Positions 16,713-24,964 of a stretch of 45,748 bases of DNA are shown here, piece after piece (within the stretch, counting starts at the first letter, position 1; every line of letters begins with the position of its first letter). This DNA comes from Gammaproteobacteria bacterium (GTDB lineage: Bacteria; Pseudomonadota; Gammaproteobacteria; GCA-001735895), in contig JANTFI010000007.1 in the NCBI GenBank assembly GCA_024763505.1, forward strand, positions 1 to 45,748. The letters are read 5' to 3'. The notes under the pieces are model-generated. The model had not been told where the DNA came from. It worked only from the letters and a program-made list of their open reading frames with translations, and ran no database searches. Position numbers and translations under genes: made by a program.

Positions 16713-17590
16713 GCTTGTAATACTCCTGCGGCGGTTAGGGCCGACTTCACCGGCTCATGGAATTGGGGTGCTAACGGGGTCATCGGCAAACGATAAATAT
16801 TTTCGCAAAACCCCATCTGGTGTACGGCCCATTTCACCGGAATCGGGTTGGACTCGAAAAACAGCGCTCGATGTAGTGATTCAATCTGGCGGTCAATTTC
16901 CAGCGCGACCTGTTCATCACCGTCGAGCGCCGCTTGACACATCCGCGCCATCTGTGCGGGTGCAACATTGGCGGTTACTGAAATCGAACCATGCCCGCCC
17001 TGTAGAATAAACTCTCGGGTGGTCGCATCATCGCCACTGAGCAGAATGAAATCATCCGCCACCCGCTGCTGGATTTCATGCAGCCGCTGCAAGTCTCCGG
17101 TGGCCTCCTTGATACCGACAATATTGCCGATTTTCGATAGCCGCTCGACCGTTTCTGGCAGCATGTCGCAGGCGGTGCGGCCGGGCACATTGTACAAAAT
17201 CTGGTCGATTTCGACTGCTTCGGCAATAGCTTTATGATGCTGATACAAACCTTCCTGGGTCGGTTTATTGTAATACGGGGTGACTAGCAAAGCCGCATCG
17301 GCGCGAGCCTGTCGGGCGCAGCGGGTCAGCAGAATCGCTTCCGAAGTCGAATTCGCACCGGTACCGGCAATCATTGGCAATCGCTGATTGATAATTTCAA
17401 AAGCACGATTGAGCAAGACACAGTGCTCATCAAAATCCAGTGTTGCGGATTCACCGGTGGTCCCGGCGATGACCAACCCGTGCGAACCTTGCTGAATATG
17501 AAACTCAATCAGCTTTTCCAGATTGGCATAGTCTACATCACCCCCTTCGAGCATGGGTGTGACCAGAGCGACCAGACTTCCTCTGAGCAT
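16709..17590 (-). CDS. dapA: 4-hydroxy-tetrahydrodipicolinate synthase
   Basis: DapA condenses pyruvate with aspartate semialdehyde, committing carbon to lysine and diaminopimelate for peptidoglycan. The 293-residue enzyme shows GTTGES (43-48), TPYYNKPTQEGLYQH, Y133 in LYNVPGRTA with R138, and the Schiff-base lysine K161 in GIKEATGD. Length is typical. A GAGG ribosome binding site precedes the ATG at 17590. It heads the minus-strand operon dapA-bamC-hydrolase and possibly the three membrane genes downstream. Confidence 0.98.
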   Translation of the reverse strand: MLRGSLVALVTPMLEGGDVDYANLEKLIEFHIQQGSHGLVIAGTTGESATLDFDEHCVLLNRAFEIINQRLPMIAGTGANSTSEAILLTRCARQARADAALLVTPYYNKPTQEGLYQHHKAIAEAVEIDQILYNVPGRTACDMLPETVERLSKIGNIVGIKEATGDLQRLHEIQQRVADDFILLSGDDATTREFILQGGHGSISVTANVAPAQMARMCQAALDGDEQVALEIDRQIESLHRALFFESNPIPVKWAVHQMGFCENIYRLPMTPLAPQFHEPVKSALTAAGVLQA

Positions 17591-17612
17591 CGAAAAACCT
17601 CAACCGTATGTG

Positions 17613-17640
17613 TTAATAACAAAGCGGGGTATGGTATAAA
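17613..17640 (+). promoter_or_regulatory. Candidate extended -10 promoter of bcp
   Basis: TTAATA (17613-17618, 4 of 6) and TATAAA (17635-17640, 5 of 6) are spaced by 16 bases, and a TG lies one base before the -10 (TGGTATAAA), an extended -10 element. It gives a leader of about 85 bases for bcp and overlaps the dapA upstream region. Confidence 0.5.
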
Positions 17641-17733
17641 GACTGCCTGAAATTAACAAGTAAACTATTGCGCCTGCAAGCGATTTATCCAATGCTCATG
17701 GGCGCTGATTCCAGTCAACCCTGGAGGACACCG

Positions 17734-18204
17734 ATGGCAACACCAAAGATTGGCGACAAGATCGAAAACTTCACCCGTCCGGCGACCGGCGGCAAGGATA
17801 TCAGCCTGTCCGATTTGAAGGGCAAAAATGTCGTGCTGTATTTTTACCCCAAGGATAACACCCCCGGTTGCACCACCGAAGGTGGCGACTTCCGAGATCA
17901 TTTCGATGCTTTCGAACAAGCCAATACCGTCATTCTAGGGGTTTCACGTGACAGCATCCGCAAGCATGAAAATTTCAAGGCCAAGCAGGGTTTCCCCTTC
18001 GACTTGCTGTCCGATGAAGATGAAAGCCTGTGTCGCCAGTATGATGTCATCCAGCTGAAAAAGCTGTATGGCAAGGAATACATGGGCATCGAACGCAGCA
18101 CCTTTCTGATCGACAAGAATGGCGTGCTGGTCAAGGAATGGCGCAAGGTCAAAGTGCCCGGCCATGTCGAGGAAGTGCTGGCGGCGGTGCAGGCGCTGGA
18201 CTGA
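17734..18204 (+). CDS. bcp: Thioredoxin-dependent peroxiredoxin Bcp (PrxQ family)
   Basis: Bcp reduces peroxides in the cytoplasm. The 156-residue product begins MATPKIGDKIENFTRPATGG and contains FYPKDNTPGCTTEG with the peroxidatic cysteine C46. The usual resolving position five residues later is glycine (CTTEGG instead of CTxxAC); another cysteine is at C100 (ESLCRQY). It may therefore work as an atypical 2-Cys or 1-Cys form. The ATG at 17734 follows a perfect GGAGG; the frame is open further upstream without a comparable site. Confidence 0.95.
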   Translation: MATPKIGDKIENFTRPATGGKDISLSDLKGKNVVLYFYPKDNTPGCTTEGGDFRDHFDAFEQANTVILGVSRDSIRKHENFKAKQGFPFDLLSDEDESLCRQYDVIQLKKLYGKEYMGIERSTFLIDKNGVLVKEWRKVKVPGHVEEVLAAVQALD

Positions 18205-18307
18205 CCCGTTTCTCGAACCGGCGTGACCATCGGCCCGAGCCGACGGCTCTCGCTTGTTGCGGCCGCAGAGCTTCGGTGATCACACTCTTTAGGGCTGGGC
18301 TTTTCTG

Positions 18308-18328
18308 CCCGGTATATGGCCGGGTTTT
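18308..18328 (+). terminator. Possible terminator after bcp
   Basis: A short hairpin (CCCGG 18308-18312 with CCGGG 18320-18324) runs into TTTT. The stem is only five pairs and the T-run short, so the call is tentative; it lies between the convergent bcp and permease genes. Confidence 0.45.
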
Positions 18329-18338
18329 CAGCCAGACT

Positions 18339-19421
18339 TCATTGCTCGGCTTTTTTGCTGCTGGGCAGCGCCGGTTTCTGTGCTGGCCATACATTGAGCA
18401 CCGCCTGAATCAGTGTAGCCAGAGGAATCGCAAAGAACACACCCCAGACGCCCCATAAGCTGCCGAAAAAGACGACCGCAACAATAATCGCGACCGGGTG
18501 CAGGTTGACGACTTCCGAGAACAGCAAAGGCACCAGCAGGTTACCATCGAGAAACTGGATCACACCATAGATCAGCAGCGTATAGCCAAACGCGGGCGCC
18601 GTACCAAACTGAAAGAAAGCGATCAACATCACCGGAATGGTCACCACGGTGGCTCCGACATAGGGAATGATCACTGACAGCCCCACCAGTAGACTCAGCA
18701 GCATGGCGTAATTCAAACCCATTACCACAAATCCGATATAAGTGGCCACCCAGACGATCGCTATCTCGAGAAACTTGCCGCGCACATAACTGGCAATCTT
18801 GACATTCAGTTCGGCCCAGACATCGCGTACCAACTCGGTATCCTCCGGTAAAAACCGGCTCAGCCAGTACAGAATCAAATGCTTGTCCTTGAGAAAGAAA
18901 AACAGCATTAGCGGCAACAGGATCAGATAGACAAAAAAGGTGATCACGCTGACCACTGAAGATAATGAAACACTGACCAGTTGCTGGCCAAAGCCTGAAA
19001 TCTGGCTGCGCAAAAAGGTCAGCATTTCCTGCACCTGCTGGTCCGATACATAATCGGGATAGCGCTGCGGTAATTGTGCCAGCAAATTTTGCCACTTGCC
19101 GAACATGCCGGGTAATTCTCGCAACAAGTCACTGATCTGACTCGACAACAGCGGCAGTAAAACCAGAAACAATAACAGAATCATCGCCAGAAACAGCGCA
19201 GTCATCAGGCTGGCCGCTACGGTACGACTGATGCCGATGCGGCCCAACTTGACCACAGGCCCTTCAAACAGATACGCCAGCACGATGCTGATCAAGATCG
19301 GCATCAGGTGCTGGCTCATGACAATCACCAATAGACTGCCAAAGATCAGGATAAAGGCCAGGATCACTGTTTGCGGATTGGCAAAATTACGCAAATACCA
19401 GCGTTTGAATACGTCGATCAT
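18339..19421 (-). CDS. AI-2E family transporter (PerM/YdiK-like permease)
   Basis: The 360-residue protein has about eight membrane segments, with the family pattern near the C-terminal third: LSVIIPYVGATVVTIPVML, then LIYGVIQFLDGNLLVPLLF and NLHPVAIIVAVVFFGSLWG. These are typical of the AI-2E exporter superfamily. The substrate cannot be predicted; members include TqsA (autoinducer export) and sodium/proton antiporters. It overlaps by four bases the gene upstream (19418-19783), indicating coupled translation. Confidence 0.88.
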   Translation of the reverse strand: MIDVFKRWYLRNFANPQTVILAFILIFGSLLVIVMSQHLMPILISIVLAYLFEGPVVKLGRIGISRTVAASLMTALFLAMILLLFLVLLPLLSSQISDLLRELPGMFGKWQNLLAQLPQRYPDYVSDQQVQEMLTFLRSQISGFGQQLVSVSLSSVVSVITFFVYLILLPLMLFFFLKDKHLILYWLSRFLPEDTELVRDVWAELNVKIASYVRGKFLEIAIVWVATYIGFVVMGLNYAMLLSLLVGLSVIIPYVGATVVTIPVMLIAFFQFGTAPAFGYTLLIYGVIQFLDGNLLVPLLFSEVVNLHPVAIIVAVVFFGSLWGVWGVFFAIPLATLIQAVLNVWPAQKPALPSSKKAEQ

Positions 19422-19783
19422 GATTCCAGATATTGTTGATAATGGCGTTCGAACAAGACTTCCAACTCATCGATAACTTCTGACGCAGCCCGTCCGTGCA
19501 CGATATGCTGGGTCATCAGCGATGAGGTTTCATTTAACAATTCATCGGTATTGAGCATGAAATAGGTAACACGCATGCGCTTGATCGCATTAATGAGGTT
19601 TTCATTTTCGGGGCGAGGCTGATGATCCGGCTGCTGCTTCTCCAGCGGCACCGGCGGGCGCAAAGCCTCCTCCCCGACCTGGTCACGAGCGAGCAAAAAC
19701 TGCGCGAAGTCAAGCACGCTTTGCTGATGCTGAGCTGATAACTGTTTGAAAACAGACTGCAAGGTACTGACCGAAGAACTCAT
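19418..19783 (-). CDS. Small conserved cytoplasmic protein, unknown function
   Basis: The 121-residue protein has an N-terminal helical stretch (TLQSVFKQLSAQHQQSVLDF), a charged variable linker, and a C-terminal helical region (INAIKRMRVTYFMLNTDELL, then MTQHIVHGRAASEVIDELEV). No membrane segment or signal peptide is seen. The N-terminal part resembles DUF2281-like sequences. Stop/start overlap (ATGA) with the AI-2E permease points to a shared transcript. Function not assignable. Confidence 0.65.
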   Translation of the reverse strand: MSSSVSTLQSVFKQLSAQHQQSVLDFAQFLLARDQVGEEALRPPVPLEKQQPDHQPRPENENLINAIKRMRVTYFMLNTDELLNETSSLMTQHIVHGRAASEVIDELEVLFERHYQQYLES

Positions 19784-19828
19784 GCAACACTCAGGATTTG
19801 GAACAGAACCAGCGACGTCCTGAAGACG

Positions 19829-20731
19829 TCAATGATCTTTCTCGCAATAGGTTTTGGCAAACTCCAGCAATTCTTCCATGACGCGTACACGAAATTTCTG
19901 TCGCTGGCGCACAAACGAAAACGGTCGGCTTAGTGGCGGATCCAGCTGAATCTCATGCAGGGTACCGAGTTTGAGCTCCTTATCGATGGTCGAACGAGAC
20001 AGAATCGAAATCCCCATGCCGGCTTCTACTGCACCCTTGAGCGATTCCGGGCTACCGAGTTCCAGACAAAAATTCATATCGACCGGATTCACGCCATTAT
20101 CTTGCAGGTACTGGATGATAACTTCACGGGTACCGGAACCTTCTTCCCGACAGATGAAGGGGAACTTCTTCAAATCCTTGGGCGTAAGGGGTTGCGTGCG
20201 CCTGGCCAATTCATGCTCGGGGGGCGATACCACCACCAGGTGATCATCGTGACAGACTTCCACGATCAAATTCTTGTTCAGGACGGAAGCCTCGACAACG
20301 CCCAGATCAATCACATTGTGCTCTACCATCGACACAATGCCCTCGGTATTGGAGACTTTCAGGCGAATATTGATTTCCGGATATTTGGCCTTGAACTGGC
20401 CAAGCAGGGTCGGCAACATGTATTCGGCAATGGTGGTACTGGCTCCGATCGTCAGCGCACCGGAAATTTCACCGGTCAACTCACGCACCGAGTTTTCCAT
20501 TTCATCATAAAGATCAAATATCCGGTCCGAGAATTCATACACCTTGCTACCGGCTGGCGTCAGGTTGACCTTGTTGTGTGTCCGGTCGAACAAACGGGTG
20601 TTGAAATATTCTTCCAACTGGCGAACCTGAAAAGTTACAGCAGGTTGAGTCATATGCAGCGCTTCGGCCGCTTTGGTAAAGCTCAGCAATTTTGCAACTG
20701 CATGAAATACTTTCAAGCGTCTGTCACTCAT
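19829..20731 (-). CDS. LysR-type transcriptional regulator
   Basis: The 300-residue protein has an N-terminal winged helix-turn-helix (MSDRRLKVFHAVAKLLSFTK, then AAEALHMTQPAVTFQVRQLE) and a periplasmic-binding-protein-like effector domain (GALTIGASTTIAEYMLPTLL, EEGSGTREVI, GMGISILS). I chose the ATG at 20731, which fits the family N-terminus; the open frame continues 42 codons upstream but through non-coding DNA. A small hairpin (CCCC/GGGG) lies in the leader. The effector and target are unknown; the divergent DUF4124 gene is a natural candidate target, by position only. Confidence 0.92.
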   Translation of the reverse strand: MSDRRLKVFHAVAKLLSFTKAAEALHMTQPAVTFQVRQLEEYFNTRLFDRTHNKVNLTPAGSKVYEFSDRIFDLYDEMENSVRELTGEISGALTIGASTTIAEYMLPTLLGQFKAKYPEINIRLKVSNTEGIVSMVEHNVIDLGVVEASVLNKNLIVEVCHDDHLVVVSPPEHELARRTQPLTPKDLKKFPFICREEGSGTREVIIQYLQDNGVNPVDMNFCLELGSPESLKGAVEAGMGISILSRSTIDKELKLGTLHEIQLDPPLSRPFSFVRQRQKFRVRVMEELLEFAKTYCEKDH

Positions 20732-20893
20732 TCTTTTTTTGACCCCATAAATTTCGGGGCGTAAGTATATAATAAATTTATGAATGACTACAGGCTTTCT
20801 ATGAATTACCCCGGCAAATAGCCATGTTCCAATACAGATGGGAAATTCCTGCAACAATTCGGGAAACTATTTAACCAAAACAGTAACTTATTG

Positions 20894-20922
20894 CTGACAT
20901 CTACAGATTACATTCGTAAACT
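20894..20922 (+). promoter_or_regulatory. Candidate promoter of the DUF4124-MIF genes
   Basis: CTGACA (20894-20899, 5 of 6) and TAAACT (20917-20922, 4 of 6) stand 17 bases apart, about 60 bases upstream of the DUF4124 start codon. Otherwise the 249-base LysR/DUF4124 divergent gap contains no recognised element. Confidence 0.4.
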
Positions 20923-20980
20923 ACGCGTCAGGCAGTATTGATCCAACCACACAAAAACATTTACCGCAAAAAGGTAAACC

Positions 20981-21406
20981 ATGAACCGACTTTTATTTGC
21001 CCTGCTCCTGATCGCAGGGACCAGCCAGGCTGGCAGCATCCAGAAATGGGTCGATAAAGATGGCAATGTGCATTACGGCGACAGCCCGCCGGCCACCATC
21101 AAGGCCGAGAAAATCACGGTTACTCGACCACCGAGTAACCCGGGACGCCCTCTGCCGAGACTCGGCGATCTCAACGCCAAAAAGGAAGCGGACGCAGGAC
21201 AGCAGGAACAACCGGCGTCTTCACAACTCAGTGGTGAAGAAACCAGACAGGCTTGCCAATCGGCACGGGCTAACCTCGACACTATCAATCGAAGCGGGCC
21301 GATCCGCCTGCGCTCGACCGATGGCAGCGAACGCCTGCTTAGCACCAAGGAAATCGACGAGCGTCGCGCCCGTTACGAGCAAGACATCAAACGCTACTGC
21401 AAATAG
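20981..21406 (+). CDS. DUF4124-domain exported protein
   Basis: The 141-residue product has a signal peptide (MNRLLFALLLIAGTSQAGS), followed directly by the DUF4124 motif KWVDKDGNVHYGDSPP. A central linker and a C-terminal helical segment (RQACQSARANLDTINRSG and IDERRARYEQDIKRYCK) follow. DUF4124 proteins are widespread small periplasmic proteins of Proteobacteria with no clear function. The ATG follows AAAGG; the next gene begins six bases after its stop, so it is likely co-transcribed with the tautomerase. Confidence 0.88.
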   Translation: MNRLLFALLLIAGTSQAGSIQKWVDKDGNVHYGDSPPATIKAEKITVTRPPSNPGRPLPRLGDLNAKKEADAGQQEQPASSQLSGEETRQACQSARANLDTINRSGPIRLRSTDGSERLLSTKEIDERRARYEQDIKRYCK

Positions 21407-21412
21407 CCGGTC

Positions 21413-21751
21413 ATGCCTTATCTGTCCATCACCAGCAACCAGCCGCTAGACACGGCTTCCGGGCAACTCAGTATGCTGAGCCAAACGGTTGCCGATGGAG
21501 TGGGTAAACCAGAATCGTATGTCATGGTTTCGCTGCAACATAACCCGAACATGCTGTTCGCTGGCAGCGCCGAACCACTGGCCTATTGCGAATTGAAAAG
21601 CCTGGGTTTGCAAAGTTCCCGGACCACCGATTTGTCCCGGCAGTTATGCGCATGCCTGCACAAGCTATATGGCATCCCGGCGGAGCGAATCTATATCGAG
21701 TTTGCCTCGCCCGAACGCGCCCAATGGGGCTGGAACAGCAAAACCTTTTAA
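21413..21751 (+). CDS. MIF-family tautomerase (macrophage migration inhibitory factor homologue)
   Basis: The 112-residue protein begins MPYLSITSNQPL, placing the catalytic proline at position 2 (Pro1 after methionine removal). GKPESYVMVSL contains the lysine equivalent to Lys32 of human MIF, and the C-terminal RIYIEF...WGWNSKTF matches the conserved RVYINY...GWNNSTF segment. Such proteins are trimers that tautomerise phenylpyruvate or similar keto acids; in bacteria the natural substrate is usually unknown. It sits between the DUF4124 gene (6-base gap) and proS (21-base gap). Identity as a MIF-fold protein is strong; the role is not. Confidence 0.9.
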   Translation: MPYLSITSNQPLDTASGQLSMLSQTVADGVGKPESYVMVSLQHNPNMLFAGSAEPLAYCELKSLGLQSSRTTDLSRQLCACLHKLYGIPAERIYIEFASPERAQWGWNSKTF

Positions 21752-21772
21752 CCCGACCCAGAGCCCATCTAC

Positions 21773-23482
21773 ATGAAAACCAGTTGTTTTCATCTTTCCA
21801 CCCTGAAAGAAACCCCGGCTGACGCCGAAATTATCAGCCATCAGCTCATGCTGCGAGCCGGCTTGATCCGCCGCCTCGCCTCCGGGCTGTACAGCTGGAT
21901 GCCGCTGGGTCTGAAAGTCTTGCGTAAAGTGGAAAACATCGTGCGCGATGAAATGAATCGCTCAGGAGCGTTGGAACTGTTGATGCCCGCCGTGCAACCG
22001 GCCGAACTGTGGCAGGAGTCTGGTCGCTGGGAACAATACGGCCCCGAATTGCTGCGCCTGCACGATCGCCATCAGCGGGAATTCTGCATCGGTCCAACCC
22101 ATGAAGAAGTCATCACCGACCTGTTTCGCCGTGAAGTCAAAAGCTATAAACAATTACCGCTCAATTTCTACCAGATACAGACCAAGTTCCGCGATGAAAT
22201 CCGCCCTCGTTTCGGCGTTATGCGCGCACGCGAATTTCTGATGAAAGACGCCTATTCGTTTCACGTCGACGACGCTTCACTGCAACAAACCTATGATTTG
22301 ATGTTCCAGACCTATAGCCGCATCTTCGACCAGTTCGGCCTCGAATACCGACCGGTCAATGCCGATTCTGGCGCGATCGGTGGCAATGCCTCGAATGAAT
22401 TTCATGTACTGGCCGAGTCCGGTGAAGACGCGATCGCCTTTTCCGACCAGAGCGAATATGCCGCCAACATCGAGAAAGCCGAAGCCGTTTGCCTCGACCA
22501 GCGACCCGCACCCACAAAAACGATCGAAAAAATCCCGACCCCGGGTCAACACACCATTGATGCGATCGCCAATTTTCTCCACATCGATGCCAGGCAAACC
22601 GTCAAGACGCTGATCGCCTGCGGCGAAGAAGCCGGCTCTCTGGTGGCGCTGGTGTTACGTGGTGACCATGAGCTGAACACTATCAAGGCTGAAAAACTGC
22701 CCGGTGTCGCCAGCCCGTTCTGTATGGCCGACGCCGGGGACATCCGCCAACAACTGGGCTGCGATATCGGATCACTGGGCCCGGTCGGGCTGGAGATTCC
22801 GTTGTATGTCGATCACAGTGCAGCGGCGCTGGCTGACTTCGTGTGCGGTGCCAATGAAAACGACCAGCATTTTACCGGTGTGAACTGGGGACGCGACCTG
22901 CCCGAGCCCGAGTCGGTCGATATACGCAACGTGGTCGAGGGCGACCCCAGCCCGGATGGCAAGGGTCATCTGAAGATCGTCCGCGGGATTGAAGTCGGTC
23001 ATATCTTCCAACTCGGAGACAAATACTCAACAGCATTGAATGCCACCGTGCTGGATGAAAACGGCAAGGCCGTGGTCACCAAAATGGGTTGTTACGGTAT
23101 TGGCGTATCGCGCGTCGTCGCCGCCGCGATCGAGCAAAACAATGATGAATCCGGCATCATCTGGCCGCAGGCACTGGCACCATTCCAGCTCGCCATCTGC
23201 CCGATCAATTACAATAAATCCGACTTGGTCAAACAGGCTGCGGATGATTTTTATCAGCAATGCCTGCAAAACGGTATCGATGTGATTCTGGATGACCGCG
23301 GACTGCGTCCCGGCGCGATGTTTTCCGACATGGAATTGATCGGTATTCCTCACCGCATCGTATTCAGTGATCGCGGCCTGAAAGAAGGACAGTGCGAATA
23401 CAAGGGTCGCTGTGACGAACAATCGCAGGATATCGCCGCCGACAGCGCCCTCGATTTTATCTGCCAGCGCCTCGATGGATGA
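21773..23482 (+). CDS. proS: Prolyl-tRNA synthetase (bacterial type)
   Basis: ProS charges tRNA-Pro with proline. The 569-residue class II enzyme has motif 1 ([20 protein letters not shown]), motif 2 ([17 protein letters not shown] then MKDAYSFH), the inserted YbaK-like editing domain (about 240-390) that removes mischarged alanine, and motif 3 ([17 protein letters not shown]), then the anticodon-binding domain. The length is equal to the E. coli enzyme within a few residues. The start of the lytic transglycosylase gene overlaps its stop. Confidence 0.98.
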   Translation: MKTSCFHLSTLKETPADAEIISHQLMLRAGLIRRLASGLYSWMPLGLKVLRKVENIVRDEMNRSGALELLMPAVQPAELWQESGRWEQYGPELLRLHDRHQREFCIGPTHEEVITDLFRREVKSYKQLPLNFYQIQTKFRDEIRPRFGVMRAREFLMKDAYSFHVDDASLQQTYDLMFQTYSRIFDQFGLEYRPVNADSGAIGGNASNEFHVLAESGEDAIAFSDQSEYAANIEKAEAVCLDQRPAPTKTIEKIPTPGQHTIDAIANFLHIDARQTVKTLIACGEEAGSLVALVLRGDHELNTIKAEKLPGVASPFCMADAGDIRQQLGCDIGSLGPVGLEIPLYVDHSAAALADFVCGANENDQHFTGVNWGRDLPEPESVDIRNVVEGDPSPDGKGHLKIVRGIEVGHIFQLGDKYSTALNATVLDENGKAVVTKMGCYGIGVSRVVAAAIEQNNDESGIIWPQALAPFQLAICPINYNKSDLVKQAADDFYQQCLQNGIDVILDDRGLRPGAMFSDMELIGIPHRIVFSDRGLKEGQCEYKGRCDEQSQDIAADSALDFICQRLDG

Positions 23483-24072
23483 TGGCCGCGCTGAGAATTT
23501 CCATCACTCTCAGCCTGATTTTTGGCATCAACCTGCTGACCGCTCCGGCGCTGCGCGCGCAAACGACGGCACAACCGGTCGACCCGGAATTACGCACGCT
23601 GTTGCAACAGGCGATCAATAGCCCGAACAGCTTTGAAGACCGCTTTGATGCCGCCGTCTGGCTGCACGATATGAGCAACCGGCTGGCGCGATTTATCGAC
23701 AACCCGAAAGAACGCGTCTCGATTCTGAAGACGGTGCATTACGAAGCCTCGAGGGTCAATCTCGAACCGGAGCTGGTGCTCGCCGTAATCGAGGTGGAAA
23801 GCCATTTTGACCGCTTCGCAATCTCGGTCTCCGGCGCGCGGGGTTTGATGCAAGTGATGCCCTTCTGGCTCGATGAAATCCAGTTATCCGACAAAAACCT
23901 GTTCAAGATTCGCACCAACCTACGCATGGGCACGACCATTCTGCGTTTTTATCTGGACAAGGAAAAAGGCAATCTGACACGCGCACTGGCGCGCTACAAT
24001 GGCAGTCTCGGCAAGTTCAAATATCCGAAAAAGGTGATCACCGCACTCAATCGACACTGGTTCAAGCAATAA
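23479..24072 (+). CDS. Exported lytic transglycosylase (SLT domain)
   Basis: The 197-residue protein begins with a signal peptide (about 1-28, ending ALRAQ) and carries an SLT goose-lysozyme-like domain: catalytic glutamate E107 in [10 protein letters not shown], then [13 protein letters not shown] (118-130), and [15 protein letters not shown] with [11 protein letters not shown]. It cleaves peptidoglycan glycan strands in the periplasm. It is shorter than MltE/Slt types and lacks further domains. Its ATG overlaps the proS stop (ATGA); a second ATG at 23482 is equally usable. No lipoprotein cysteine is present. Confidence 0.92.
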   Translation: MMAALRISITLSLIFGINLLTAPALRAQTTAQPVDPELRTLLQQAINSPNSFEDRFDAAVWLHDMSNRLARFIDNPKERVSILKTVHYEASRVNLEPELVLAVIEVESHFDRFAISVSGARGLMQVMPFWLDEIQLSDKNLFKIRTNLRMGTTILRFYLDKEKGNLTRALARYNGSLGKFKYPKKVITALNRHWFKQ

Positions 24073-24123
24073 CAAGCCTGCCAGGCTGAGAGATTTGCAG
24101 CGAGACGGGGGGATGACGAACTT

Positions 24124-24939
24124 TTGACCACACCCTGTCTCCAACATCTTTTCAATGAGTTGCAAAACAACGTGACCACTGCAATCGTGAACTCGACTCT
24201 TCACAACCGCTTGCGTTACCAGAAGCTGACGGTATTTGTCCTGTTATCAACTGTGCTTCATCTCGTCATTCTCTCTGCGCTGCGGTTCCCGCATCCAGCA
24301 ACGAAGAATACAAAACAGGTGATCTCCAGAGTTCACATTCACCGCACGGGCCCGCCGCCTGCTGCAGACATCAAAACAACCCAACAATCAGTTCACAGGC
24401 CTGAAAAACCGCCTCCGGCTATCGCGCATCAACCCGAACGTAAGCAGCGCACCGTGAAAGCGGATGAATCGGAGCAGCCTGAGGCCCTCAAAGAGCGCGT
24501 CAGCAGTCAGCCTCCAGCAGGCAAAGCCCGGCAAGCGATATCTGCCGACAAAACACCGCCGGGAATAAACGTGTCGCCCGCGTTGAGCCGGAGAGCTTTG
24601 CTTGACTCCCTGTCTAACAACATGGCACAGCGGCCAGCGGATTCGCTGCAAAATGATTTATTCGTTAATCGACAGCAAAAGCAAGCGCAGGAAGAAGCAA
24701 GGCGAAGATTATTCTATCCATCATCTGACAACGTAGATGAAACCGGAACAACGGTAGAACAGCAAACAGAGATCGTCGATGGCTATCGATTTTTAGAGCG
24801 CGATGGCAAGTGTTGGCTGGTACCGATGGATATCGGTTTTGATGATCTGGATACGCCGTTATGGGCGGCTTATCTGAATTGCAATACTGCTGCAAAGTCA
24901 GCTTTGGGTGAGCGCCTGGAGAAATGGATCAAGCGCTGA
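24124..24939 (+). CDS. TonB-like single-pass membrane protein, unknown function
   Basis: The 271-residue protein has a short N-terminal cytoplasmic part, a single membrane segment near 36-54 (LTVFVLLSTVLHLVILSALR), a long Pro/Lys/Gln/Glu-rich linker and a small C-terminal domain with two cysteines (C234 region, GKCWLVPMDIG, and YLNCN). The architecture recalls TonB or other envelope-spanning energy adaptors, but the C-terminal domain does not look like the TonB fold, so I leave the function open. The start is uncertain: TTG at 24124 lies behind a GGGGGG stretch, with GTG codons at 24172 and 24187 as alternatives. It converges with the gspE-like gene. Confidence 0.6.
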   Translation: MTTPCLQHLFNELQNNVTTAIVNSTLHNRLRYQKLTVFVLLSTVLHLVILSALRFPHPATKNTKQVISRVHIHRTGPPPAADIKTTQQSVHRPEKPPPAIAHQPERKQRTVKADESEQPEALKERVSSQPPAGKARQAISADKTPPGINVSPALSRRALLDSLSNNMAQRPADSLQNDLFVNRQQKQAQEEARRRLFYPSSDNVDETGTTVEQQTEIVDGYRFLERDGKCWLVPMDIGFDDLDTPLWAAYLNCNTAAKSALGERLEKWIKR

Positions 24940-24964
24940 AAACACAGCGAGCCATTACCCGGAT

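Noticed and set aside
20732-20857. 42-residue N-terminal extension of the LysR regulator
   Set aside because: The family N-terminus starts at MSDRRLKVFH (20731); the extension runs through AT-rich promoter-type DNA.
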